7,644 nt of DNA, from positions 3,236 to 10,879 of the forward strand of contig JAQUZG010000022.1 of the NCBI GenBank assembly GCA_028691435.1. Direction: 5' to 3'. Under the pieces are notes generated by a model. It was not told where the DNA came from. It saw nothing but the letters and a program-made list of their open reading frames with translations, and did no database searches. Position 1 is the first letter of the stretch. Each line of letters begins with the position of its first letter. The DNA is from Candidatus Iainarchaeum sp. (lineage in GTDB: Archaea > Iainarchaeota > Iainarchaeia > Iainarchaeales > JAAZKV01). Below, one piece after another: positions 1-5,440 of the stretch. The translations under genes were made by a program, and so were the position numbers.

Positions 1-27
1 CGAATAAAAGCCGTGCTTGAAAAATAA
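1..27 (+). CDS. C-terminal tail of an upstream gene (partial)
   Basis: Reading from base 1 in frame 1 gives RIKAVLEK followed by a TAA stop at 25-27. The peptide looks like an ordinary protein C-terminus and its codons include GCC and GTG, less AT-rich than the intergenic DNA that follows. Only eight residues are visible, so no family can be named, and a chance open frame of this length cannot be excluded. Confidence 0.35.
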   Translation, partial: RIKAVLEK

Positions 28-84
28 ACACACCTAACTAATTTTTAATCAAATATTACTAAACAAATTAGCTAATTAAATAGA

Positions 85-92
85 TTTAAATA
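85..92 (+). promoter_or_regulatory. Possible TATA box for the DUF1704 gene
   Basis: TTTAAATA lies 45 nt before the ATG at 137. An archaeal start about 26 nt downstream would give a leader of roughly 20 nt carrying the purine-rich GGATGA (124-129) as a weak ribosome binding site. The region is so AT-rich that a chance match is quite possible. Confidence 0.3.
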
Positions 93-136
93 ACTCTACC
101 CCACTAATAAACTTATAACAATGTGGATGAATAGAT

Positions 137-1255
137 ATGAAAAAATTTACAGATTATAAGATTCTTGACCAAAAGGTTTCACAACTTGCAATGGGTGTTG
201 AAGCAAATATTTTATCTTATTTAACTCCAACAAATGTTGAAACTGAAAAGAAAAAATTTTTTGAAGAATTAGATAAAAATAATATTTATAACCCTGAATT
301 TGTTTATACTTCAAGAAATCCTTTGTTTAGTTATTTTTCAATTTCTCCAACTTTTAAAACTTATAAAAAAGAATTATTTCACTTACTTCATGATATTCCA
401 AAAGACACACTTGGGATTATTTTTGAAAGAAAAATACTTGATTTGTTTGATAGAATGGAATTAATTAAAAGTGTTGGAACTCCAAATTTTTCAGAAAATT
501 CAAAAGAATATTATGGAAAATTAAATAAAGAAACTATTAGCTTTGCAAAAGAAGTTATTTCAAAAAAAATTAGTCAAAATGAAAAGAAGATATCTTTTCA
601 AACTGCAAAAAAATCAATTGAAGAATTTATTAAACTTAAAAAATTACCATACAAGGTAGTTCAAAGAGATTTTGGTGGTTCAAAATTTTCAATCAATATT
701 AGAACAAAAGAACTCTTTATTAATAAAGGAGCTAGATTAACAGGAGAAACTGTGAAAAGATTAATTGCACACGAACTTGAAAGTCATGCTTATAGATATG
801 AAAATGGTTTACTTCAACCATATAGACTATTTGCTAGAGGACTTTCTAAAGAAACACTAGAAACTGATGAAGGACTTGCAGCAACTGTTGAAGAAAAAAA
901 AGGATTAAATTTTGAAGAACAATTAAAAAATTATGCTGGAAGAGTAATCGCAGTTAAACTTGCTAGAAAAAAATCATTTTATGAAACTTTTGAAGAACTA
1001 ACAACTTTTTTTAGTGACGAAGAAGCATGGAATATAACACTTAGAGCAAAAAGAGGATTAACAAAAACTGAATTACCAGGAGCTTTTGCAAAAGATACAC
1101 TTTATCTAAAAGGATATTTAAAAGTAAAAAAATTTATTGAAAAAGGAAATACAATCGAGTCACTTTATTATGGAAAATATTCTATTTATGACCAACCATT
1201 ACTTGAAGATATTGATGGATTAGTCAAACCAAAATGGTTACCTGACTTTAGATAA
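137..1255 (+). CDS. DUF1704 / MATCAP-like zinc metallocarboxypeptidase
   Basis: This 372-residue protein is recognised by its metal site. HELESH at 212-217 is an HExxxH motif (H212, E213, H217), and TDEGLA at 243-248 supplies the third ligand E245, matching the 'QEGLA' signature of DUF1704. The later GAFAKDTLYLKG stretch (about 315-326) matches the conserved GxFxKDxxYLxG region of this family. Family knowledge: human members (MATCAP1) are zinc carboxypeptidases that remove the C-terminal tyrosine of tubulin; bacterial members are annotated as 'flavohemoglobin expression-modulating QEGLA motif' proteins and often neighbour ATP-grasp ligases. There is no signal peptide or membrane segment, so it should be cytoplasmic. 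The N-terminal ~130 residues are helical and family-variable. The substrate here is unknown. ATG 137 is chosen because GGATGA precedes it by 7 nt; no longer in-frame start is apparent. All metal ligands are intact, so it is probably active. Confidence 0.85.
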   Translation: MKKFTDYKILDQKVSQLAMGVEANILSYLTPTNVETEKKKFFEELDKNNIYNPEFVYTSRNPLFSYFSISPTFKTYKKELFHLLHDIPKDTLGIIFERKILDLFDRMELIKSVGTPNFSENSKEYYGKLNKETISFAKEVISKKISQNEKKISFQTAKKSIEEFIKLKKLPYKVVQRDFGGSKFSINIRTKELFINKGARLTGETVKRLIAHELESHAYRYENGLLQPYRLFARGLSKETLETDEGLAATVEEKKGLNFEEQLKNYAGRVIAVKLARKKSFYETFEELTTFFSDEEAWNITLRAKRGLTKTELPGAFAKDTLYLKGYLKVKKFIEKGNTIESLYYGKYSIYDQPLLEDIDGLVKPKWLPDFR

Positions 1256-1286
1256 TATTTATTAATTTAAATAATATTAATTAAGT

Positions 1287-2354
1287 ATGATTAAAATAGA
1301 TAATTCAAAAAAACTAAATAATTTTAAAAAATTAAATTTACCTGCATTAAAAAAAATAATAAATATTTATGAAATAAAGCCAAATGACAATATTTTAATT
1401 TGGACAGACAATAGTAACACTATTGCCCCAAGACTTGCTAAAACTTTTTTTGAAGAATTAAAAAAGCTTGGTTGTAACATTTCAATAATTGTTGAAAAAG
1501 AAGTAAAACCCATGTCAATTGCAAGTAAAACTACGCATAAAGGAATTTTTTCTCTTTCAAAAAATGATGTATTAATATCAATTTCTTCTAGAAATAGAGG
1601 CTATTTAGAAAGAAATAATGAACGAGTAATATTAAAAGATTTAATGAAAAAAAATGGATTTAAAGTTATTTCTTGTGGGGGATTAGCTAGTCTTAAATCA
1701 AATAAAGTAAATTCATTTTTAGAGGCATTTAATCATGATGAAAAAGGAATGAAGATATTAAATAATAAAATTGCTAGTGCAATGAAAAAAACAGCAATTG
1801 CAAAAATTGTTTGTAGCGCAGGAACTGATTTAGAATTAAATATTAAAAATTGCCCAGTTTTAATTAATGATGGAAACCATAAAAATTATTCTACTAATTA
1901 TCCTGTTGGTGAAACTTACACTGTACCAATTGAAAACTTGGCTAATGGAATAGCTATGATTTCTTCATTTAAAATTAGTGGAGAAACAGTTGTTCCAAAA
2001 AAACCAATAAAAATGATATTTAAAGATGGGATAATGATCAAATCAAATTCAAAAAAAGTAGAAAATAATCTTAAAGAATCAATTAAATTTAATAAAAAAA
2101 AGAAAGTAAAAAATGCTGATAACTTAGTTAGAACAATTGCTGAATTTGCAATTGGAACTAATAAAAAAGCACAGATTGTTAGAGCAATGATTTGTGATGA
2201 AAAAGCATATGGCACTTGTCACATTGCATTAGGTGCAAATAAACATATGGGTGGAAACACACAATGTTATGGGCATTTTGATAATGTGATAAAAAGTCCA
2301 ACAATTTGGTTTGATAAAAAATTAATAATGAAAAATGGAAAATTAGTAATTTAA
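1287..2354 (+). CDS. M29 family (AmpT/AmpS-like) aminopeptidase
   Basis: A 355-residue cytoplasmic protein resembling M29 'leucyl aminopeptidase/aminopeptidase T' enzymes, which use a two-metal site to release N-terminal residues from peptides. The candidate metal ligands all appear in family order: E209 in VGETYT, E286 in AEFAIGTN, H312 in GTCHIALGAN, and the H-x-D pair H330/D332 in YGHFDN, with Y328 nearby. The GTDLELNI segment (about 179-186) is also typical. The length is slightly below classical bacterial members (about 410), mainly through a shorter N-terminal part, as in other small archaeal versions. It follows the DUF1704 gene by 31 nt on the same strand, so cotranscription is possible, but there is no clear SD before ATG 1287 and TTTATTAA at 1258-1265 could serve a leaderless transcript. 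It may recycle peptides for an amino-acid scavenging lifestyle; a role with the neighbouring carboxypeptidase is inference. Confidence 0.8.
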   Translation: MIKIDNSKKLNNFKKLNLPALKKIINIYEIKPNDNILIWTDNSNTIAPRLAKTFFEELKKLGCNISIIVEKEVKPMSIASKTTHKGIFSLSKNDVLISISSRNRGYLERNNERVILKDLMKKNGFKVISCGGLASLKSNKVNSFLEAFNHDEKGMKILNNKIASAMKKTAIAKIVCSAGTDLELNIKNCPVLINDGNHKNYSTNYPVGETYTVPIENLANGIAMISSFKISGETVVPKKPIKMIFKDGIMIKSNSKKVENNLKESIKFNKKKKVKNADNLVRTIAEFAIGTNKKAQIVRAMICDEKAYGTCHIALGANKHMGGNTQCYGHFDNVIKSPTIWFDKKLIMKNGKLVI

Positions 2355-2807
2355 TTAATTTTTCTTTTTTAAATCAACAATTAAAAAAATACTTAAAATT
2401 ATTATGATACTTAAAAAAATATTGTTATCTGGAATTTGTACTTGTGATAAATCTTGTTTTTGAGAATTTATAAATGATTTTTGAGAAAAACAATTTTGTA
2501 AACAAGTTGGTGATGAAGTTCTTAAATCTAAAACCATAGATAGTTCTTTGTAAGGTAAAGAAGATTTAGTATAACTCTCATTTAAACTATTTACTCCACA
2601 AATTATTGGAGTGGTTATAATTTCTCCATTTAGATCATAAATTTCTAAATTTCCTTGTAATTGAGTATTACAAGAATAAGTTACAATAATATTTTCTTTT
2701 CCCGAATCGTTTATATCAAATTTAACTATTCCAGCAGACACGTTAGTCATAATAAAAAAAAAGATTGAAACTAAAATCAAATAATATAATTTTTTCACAT
2801 TAATCAC
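2355..2807 (-). CDS. Small secreted protein with C-terminal membrane anchor, unknown function
   Basis: This 150-residue protein belongs to no family I recognise. Residues 1-6 are basic, about 7-24 form a hydrophobic core, and VSA-G at 23-26 is a good signal peptidase site. A middle region of about 100 residues looks beta-rich and carries four cysteines (C46, C70, C102, C106), consistent with two disulfides outside the cell. The polar linker QVQIPDNN leads into a transmembrane helix at about 130-145, closed by DLKKKN, so the C-terminus stays cytoplasmic. Both 2807 and 2798 are GTG start candidates. I chose 2807 because a TATA-like box lies about 28 nt upstream (leaderless pattern); GTGAT at 2803-2807 could instead act as an SD for 2798. 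Its stop abuts the aminopeptidase stop with no base between them. The hairpin field lies just upstream. Confidence 0.75.
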   Translation of the reverse strand: MINVKKLYYLILVSIFFFIMTNVSAGIVKFDINDSGKENIIVTYSCNTQLQGNLEIYDLNGEIITTPIICGVNSLNESYTKSSLPYKELSMVLDLRTSSPTCLQNCFSQKSFINSQKQDLSQVQIPDNNIFLSIIIILSIFLIVDLKKKN

Positions 2808-2831
2808 TATTTATAAAATTAAACAAAGAAC

Positions 2832-2839
2832 TATTTAAA
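2832..2839 (-). promoter_or_regulatory. TATA box for the secreted protein gene
   Basis: On the minus strand this reads TTTAAATA, with its centre about 28 nt upstream of the GTG at 2807. That spacing is what a leaderless archaeal transcript needs, and no SD precedes the GTG. The identical octamer stands in the same relation to the gene starting at 7409, which raises confidence a little. Confidence 0.45.
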
Positions 2840-2975
2840 GATAGCTTTTTTTAAAAATTTCAGTAACTCGAAGGAGTGCATTTAAGACTTAAAAAAGCTT
2901 ACAAGAAATCTATAGATTTCTTTTAGCCCAAAAAGCCCAATGACTTTTTTAGGGTTTGACCAAATTAAATAATTT

Positions 2976-2992
2976 GCAACTCATAGAGTTGC
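2976..2992. repeat. Hairpin copy 1, GCAACTC-ATA-GAGTTGC
   Basis: Perfect 7-bp inverted repeat with a 3-nt loop, followed by ATACAAA. It is the first of two copies spaced exactly 50 nt apart inside tandem 50-nt units. The stem is identical in both copies while the loop differs at two of three positions, which suggests the paired structure is what is kept. Confidence 0.75.
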
Positions 2993-3025
2993 ATACAAAT
3001 AGCTTTTGTCAAATTATTTCATTTT

Positions 3026-3042
3026 GCAACTCGCAGAGTTGC
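3026..3042. repeat. Hairpin copy 2, GCAACTC-GCA-GAGTTGC
   Basis: Second copy of the 7-bp hairpin, again followed by ATACAAA, then by CAGTTTTG, which corresponds to TAGCTTTTG after copy 1. Its upstream arm (CAAATTATTTCATTTTG, 3010-3026) is nearly the reverse complement of the segment before copy 1 (2961-2976), so the two units could also pair with each other around the first hairpin. Confidence 0.75.
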
Positions 3043-3060
3043 ATACAAACAGTTTTGATT

Positions 3061-3079
3061 GACCTTTTCCTAAAAGGTC
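3061..3079. repeat. Hairpin immediately 3' of tRNA-Leu
   Basis: Perfect 8-bp stem GACCTTTT/AAAAGGTC with a 3-nt loop, beginning two bases past the mature tRNA 3' end on the minus strand. It could mark the tRNA 3' processing boundary or help end transcription, but no T-tract follows it on the minus strand, so I do not call it a terminator. Confidence 0.6.
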
Positions 3080-3081
3080 AG

Positions 3082-3165
3082 TGCACGGAGACGGTTTCGA
3101 ACCGTCGAACGCACTAAGCGATCAGATTTTGAGTCTGATGGGTTTGACCACTCCCCAATCCGTGC
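3082..3165 (-). tRNA. tRNA-Leu (CAA anticodon)
   Basis: An 84-nt class II tRNA reading UUG codons. On the minus strand the acceptor stem is GCACGGA / TCCGTGC with discriminator A. The D-arm contains GGGGAGTGGTCAAACCC with the conserved GG. The anticodon stem-loop is TCAGA-CTCAAAA-TCTGA, which puts CAA at positions 34-36. A long variable arm has a CGC/GCG stem, and the T-arm is GACGG-TTCGAAA-CCGTC. All stems pair perfectly, and the long variable arm with discriminator A agrees with leucine identity. CCA is not encoded: the next minus-strand bases are CTG. No intron is present in the anticodon loop. The hairpin field follows directly. An upstream minus-strand TATTTATATA (about 3207-3217) could be its TATA box, giving a roughly 20-nt 5' leader. 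Confidence 0.97.
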
Positions 3166-3329
3166 AACAATTTTTTTATTAGTCAAATTTTTTGACTATA
3201 TTAGATTATATAAATATTAGTTTAATTAACTTTTAAAAACATGCTTAAAATAAAAAAATCATTTAATAGATGAAAAATATTTAGTAAAAATATGAAATAA
3301 TTAATGAATAAAATAAATTAAATAAAAAC
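3166..3329. other. Intergenic spacer with one palindrome
   Basis: No gene is visible. TAGTCAAA-TTT-TTTGACTA at 3180-3198 is a perfect 8-bp inverted repeat about 15 nt upstream of the tRNA 5' end. It falls near the predicted tRNA transcription start, so it could be an operator-like site, a leader hairpin, or the end signal of the minus-strand gene at 3330. Just past that gene's stop the minus strand is T-rich (about 3300-3328), which suits an archaeal T-tract terminator. The remainder is low-complexity AT sequence in which I see nothing specific. Confidence 0.45.
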
Positions 3330-3740
3330 TTATTTATAAAAAAATAACGATTCACCAATAGCAATATTTGGCAATTTATTTGTGTCAATAAAAATTGATC
3401 CTTCTTCGCCGATTGAAAGGTAATCAGTTAGCATAAAATTTTTCATTACTCCATTAACTGTGTATTTTTCTCCAGCTATTTTAGTTAAACAGCCTTTTTC
3501 AATTAGTCCTTTTTTTACAATGCCTTTTACTACTAAATTTTCTTTGTTACTAAAAAATGATTTTATTTCAAATATGGATTCATCAACAAGTGAATTTACT
3601 TGAATGTCAATTAATCGTTTGTCTTTATTTTTTTCAAGTATAATATTATTTCCACCTGGTTTAATTATTGGTTCTGAATTAAAGTTATTTAAAAAACTTT
3701 GACTGAATAAATATTTATAAAGTGAAAAAGCATAGAACAT
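3330..3740 (-). CDS. Small protein with EF-Tu domain 2-like beta-barrel, unknown function
   Basis: From ATG 3740 this is 136 residues. Residues 1-56 have a short hydrophobic/aromatic N-terminus and a charged linker (LEKNKDKR). Residues 57-136 follow the pattern of the translation-factor domain 2 barrel: VVKGIVKKGLIEKG (70-83, the VxGxVxxGxIxxG hairpin), a middle YTVNGV (93-98), GEEG (111-114), and the closing IAIGESLFF (127-135, the IxxGxxL strand). No GTPase motifs (P-loop, NKxD) exist, so it is not itself a GTPase; similar short archaeal proteins carry translation-factor-like names. A TTG at 3755 would extend it by five residues, but ATG 3740 lies about 27 nt below a TATA-like TTTAAA and lacks an SD, fitting a leaderless start. 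It is divergent from the deaminase. A nucleic-acid or ribosome-related role is a guess. Confidence 0.6.
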   Translation of the reverse strand: MFYAFSLYKYLFSQSFLNNFNSEPIIKPGGNNIILEKNKDKRLIDIQVNSLVDESIFEIKSFFSNKENLVVKGIVKKGLIEKGCLTKIAGEKYTVNGVMKNFMLTDYLSIGEEGSIFIDTNKLPNIAIGESLFFYK

Positions 3741-3763
3741 AATAGAATAATACAATAAGTGTT

Positions 3764-3769
3764 TTTAAA
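3764..3769. promoter_or_regulatory. TATA-like core between divergent genes
   Basis: TTTAAA is self-complementary. On the minus strand it is embedded in AATTTAAAAA, about 27 nt before ATG 3740, correct spacing for a leaderless start. On the plus strand it is too close to ATG 3784 to serve as its TATA box; that gene more likely uses a TATA inside the divergent gene (TTTATAA at about 3714-3720). Confidence 0.4.
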
Positions 3770-3783
3770 TTAGAGTGGATAAA

Positions 3784-4251
3784 ATGAATAATAAAAAAGA
3801 AATTGAAAAAAATCATTTGTTTTATATGAATGAAGCAATTAAGGAAGCTAAAAAAGGATTAAATGAAGGTGGAATCCCAATCGGAGCAGTTTTAGTTAAA
3901 GATAAAAAGATTATTGGAAGAGGCCACAATAAAAGATTTCAAAAAAATTCAGCAATTTTGCATGCTGAAATGGATTGTTTAGAAAATGCAGGTAGATTAA
4001 CAAATAAAGATTATAAAAAGTGTGTGCTTTATTCTACTTTATCGCCTTGCCCAATGTGTTCAGGGGCAGTTGTGCTTTATAAAATCCCAATTATTGTGAT
4101 TGGTGAAAATGAAACATTTATTGGTGCAGAAAAATATTTGAAAAGTAATAAAATTAAATTAATTAATTTAGATTCAGATGAATGTAAAGATTTGATGAAA
4201 AATTTTATTAAAAAAAATAAAAAACTTTGGTTTGAAGATATTGGAAAATAA
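3784..4251 (+). CDS. Cytosine deaminase, yeast Fcy1 type
   Basis: A 155-residue zinc deaminase converting cytosine to uracil in pyrimidine salvage. HAE at 60-62 (H60 zinc ligand, E62 proton shuttle) and PCPMC at 88-92 (C89, C92) form the zinc site. Beyond this general motif, the protein matches Saccharomyces Fcy1 almost end to end: EGGIPIGAVL, GRGHNKRFQK (N49 contacts the base in Fcy1), LENAGRL, LYSTLSPCPMC, GENETF and GAEKYL, and the C-terminal WFEDIG with W149 and D152, the residues that close over cytosine in Fcy1. These features separate it from tRNA adenosine, guanine and dCMP deaminases. ATG 3784 is preferred over GTG 3775 because GTGGAT at 3775-3780 sits at SD distance and the shorter protein equals the usual length. 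It is convergent with the acetyltransferase gene across a 66-nt AT-rich gap. Specificity is inferred, not shown. Confidence 0.85.
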   Translation: MNNKKEIEKNHLFYMNEAIKEAKKGLNEGGIPIGAVLVKDKKIIGRGHNKRFQKNSAILHAEMDCLENAGRLTNKDYKKCVLYSTLSPCPMCSGAVVLYKIPIIVIGENETFIGAEKYLKSNKIKLINLDSDECKDLMKNFIKKNKKLWFEDIGK

Positions 4252-4317
4252 TTTCTAATTATAAATAATAAACAGTTATAAAAAAATAATTAACTAAAAT
4301 AAAAATTAAATAATTGA

Positions 4318-4848
4318 TTATAATTTTTGTAATTGTTTAACCATTAAATAGTTATCAACATATTTGCCATTTACAATAGATGCGTGTTTTAATTCACCAT
4401 ATCGTTTAAATCCAAGTTTTTTACAAAGATTTATTGTAGATTTTTCTCTTTTGTCTACTGCAAATGTAATAAATTTTATTTTTTCTGACAAGTGTTCAAT
4501 AGCATATTTCATTAGATTTAATCCAATACCTTGTCTTCTTTCTTCGACTAAAACAAATAATGAAGTCATAAATGCAGTGTGCGAATGGATACTTTTGTTT
4601 CTTACCACTTTTACATGTGCAACTATTTGCCCATTTTTTTTTGCAGCAAATCGATAATCTTTTCCTGCACAAGTAGATTTAATTTTTTCTAAAACTGATG
4701 CTCTTTTCCAATGAGGAAATAACCTATTTAATTCAGCTATTTCATTTAAGTTGCATTCTTTTAATGGACTGTATTCAACTTTACTACTAGGAGCAATTGG
4801 TTTTTGAATAACTTGTTCAATAATTTCTTTTTTACATTCTTCAGCCAT
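4318..4848 (-). CDS. GNAT family N-acetyltransferase
   Basis: A 176-residue protein with a GNAT acetyl-CoA binding fold over about 25-172. Motif A is LFVLVEERRQGIGLNLM (97-113) with the RRQGIG pyrophosphate loop at 104-109. Motif B includes STINLCKKLGFKRYG (137-151), where N140 and the aromatic end of KKLGF are typical. The C-terminal VNGKYVDNYLMVK is common in small-molecule and amino-group acetyltransferases. Residues 1-24 form a lysine- and glutamate-rich extension. It is the second gene behind the retropepsin-like protease, with a 29-nt gap, and has its own SD, GTGAT at 4852-4856, three bases before the ATG. It is divergent from the ATP-grasp pair. The acetyl acceptor cannot be read from sequence; the context suggests a peptide or amino acid, but a RimI-like protein substrate is equally possible. 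Confidence 0.85.
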   Translation of the reverse strand: MAEECKKEIIEQVIQKPIAPSSKVEYSPLKECNLNEIAELNRLFPHWKRASVLEKIKSTCAGKDYRFAAKKNGQIVAHVKVVRNKSIHSHTAFMTSLFVLVEERRQGIGLNLMKYAIEHLSEKIKFITFAVDKREKSTINLCKKLGFKRYGELKHASIVNGKYVDNYLMVKQLQKL

Positions 4849-4851
4849 AAA

Positions 4852-4856
4852 ATCAC
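4852..4856 (-). promoter_or_regulatory. Shine-Dalgarno site for the GNAT gene
   Basis: GTGAT on the minus strand, three bases before ATG 4848. It matches the GGTGAT core complementary to the archaeal 16S 3' end and fixes this start. Its presence fits an internal operon gene following the retropepsin gene. Confidence 0.6.
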
Positions 4857-4877
4857 ATTTTACACATAATTATACAT

Positions 4878-5285
4878 TTAATCCTTTAAATCCTTTACTT
4901 TTTTTGATTTGTGGGTTTTTGAAACATCAACATAAAAATTATTATGTATAATATCTCTTCCAATTAATATTTGATAAGATTGTTCTTCTCGATCAACAAC
5001 ATTTACATTTGTTTTAATAGTTCTTCCTTTTACAATTAAAGTAGCCTCTGCTATAGGTCTACGACTAAATCCACTCCCCATAGAAGCATTTTTTATTTTA
5101 ACAGTCCCAACAATTGGACCAATACCTGCTTTTGCAGCAGTTCTTAAATTTACACTTGTTGTTGTTGCACCAGTATCAAACAAAGCTGTTCTTGTCAAAG
5201 TATTTTTTGATCCAATAATTTGAATCTTTTCAATAAGTCCGACAACAGATTTTTCTTGTTTTTGTTTAATATTTTGTTCAACCAT
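4878..5285 (-). CDS. Retropepsin-like aspartic protease, RimK-associated family (PF05618 type)
   Basis: A 135-residue single-domain aspartic protease fold. The catalytic motif is LFDTGATTTSVN (35-46) with D37-T38-G39-A40. The second hallmark, YQILIGRDII (104-113), is followed by NNFYVDVSK, closely matching the 'LLGRxxLxxxFxVDVS' ending of the family annotated as 'ATP-dependent zinc protease' or RimK/LysX-associated protein. Only one catalytic aspartate exists, so an active form must dimerise as retropepsins do; despite the old family name I see no zinc-binding motif. There is no signal peptide or membrane segment, unlike many bacterial relatives, so it should be cytoplasmic. ATG 5285 has no SD but lies about 27 nt below a TATA-like TATTTAATA, suggesting a leaderless first gene of a two-gene operon with the GNAT. 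Family members are recurrently linked to RimK ATP-grasp genes, and two lie immediately divergent here. Its substrate is unknown. Confidence 0.85.
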   Translation of the reverse strand: MVEQNIKQKQEKSVVGLIEKIQIIGSKNTLTRTALFDTGATTTSVNLRTAAKAGIGPIVGTVKIKNASMGSGFSRRPIAEATLIVKGRTIKTNVNVVDREEQSYQILIGRDIIHNNFYVDVSKTHKSKKVKDLKD

Positions 5286-5307
5286 ATCAGATAAAGGAAA
5301 AAGTCAT

Positions 5308-5316
5308 TATTAAATA
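5308..5316 (-). promoter_or_regulatory. TATA box for the retropepsin-GNAT operon
   Basis: The minus strand reads TATTTAATA, centred about 27 nt upstream of ATG 5285. There is no SD before that ATG, so a leaderless transcript is the simplest reading. The site lies in the roughly 155-nt divergent gap shared with the ATP-grasp operon. Confidence 0.4.
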
Positions 5317-5431
5317 TTTTGTTTGAATATTGATTAAAAGTAACATTAATATAGATTAAATTAACAATAATAATTAGAAAATAAACTACTAAAAGAAAAA
5401 TAATATGCTTTTTTGCCAAATAAAAACAAAT

Positions 5432-5436
5432 GTGAT
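5432..5436 (+). promoter_or_regulatory. Shine-Dalgarno site deciding the first ATP-grasp start
   Basis: GTGAT lies four bases before ATG 5441. This favours 5441 over the upstream in-frame ATG 5405, which would add twelve residues in front of MKILVVG, the usual beginning of RimK-like proteins. Confidence 0.65.
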
Positions 5437-5440
5437 TAAT

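Larger units (their letters stand above)
2842..3079. repeat. Hairpin-rich intergenic field with two 50-nt tandem copies
   Basis: The gap between the secreted-protein gene and tRNA-Leu contains no gene but is packed with inverted repeats: AGCTTTTTT 2843-2851 pairing with AAAAAAGCT 2891-2899 around a small ACTC/GAGT hairpin (2866-2877); a perfect 20-bp palindrome at 2903-2922; an imperfect CCC..AAAAAG / CTTTTTT..GGG stem (about 2928-2954); CAAATTA/TAATTTG at 2961-2976; GCAACTC/GAGTTGC at 2976-2992 and again at 3026-3042; and GACCTTTT/AAAAGGTC at 3061-3079. The two GCAACTC hairpins lie exactly 50 nt apart, have different 3-nt loops (ATA, GCA), and are both followed by ATACAAA. The 50-nt units 2955-3004 and 3005-3054 both begin TTTG. 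A third, degenerate relative (AACTCGAAGGAGTGCAT) lies at 2865-2881. Transcribed on the minus strand, this would lie directly 3' of the tRNA. Function unknown. Confidence 0.8.

Noticed and set aside
1916..2215. A 99-codon minus-strand open frame rich in Leu, Ile and Phe.
   Set aside because: It lies entirely antisense to the metal-binding region of the M29 aminopeptidase and has the composition expected from reading lysine-rich AT codons backwards.
2955..3054. The two 50-nt tandem copies as a tiny CRISPR array.
   Set aside because: The copies are adjacent and diverged with no unique spacers between them, and no cas genes are visible.
3060..3110. Integration (att) site at the tRNA-Leu 3' end.
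   Set aside because: I found no second copy of the tRNA 3' end in the window and no integrase gene; the adjacent repeats do not resemble the tRNA sequence.
3784..4251. tRNA-specific adenosine deaminase (TadA) as an alternative identity.
   Set aside because: The HAE and PCPMC motifs are shared with TadA, but the GRGHN-RFQK loop and the WFEDIG C-terminus follow cytosine deaminase Fcy1 instead.
5195..5419. A 74-codon minus-strand open frame with a hydrophobic N-terminus resembling a membrane helix.
   Set aside because: It overlaps the start of the well-supported retropepsin gene in another frame and also reaches past the ATP-grasp leader. Its hydrophobicity follows from AT-rich codons (Phe, Ile, Leu), it has no SD, and it blocks the likely promoter gap.
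5405..5440. Upstream in-frame ATG that would extend the first ATP-grasp protein by twelve residues.
   Set aside because: GTGAT at 5432-5436 sits at proper SD distance from ATG 5441, and family members typically begin at MKILVVG.
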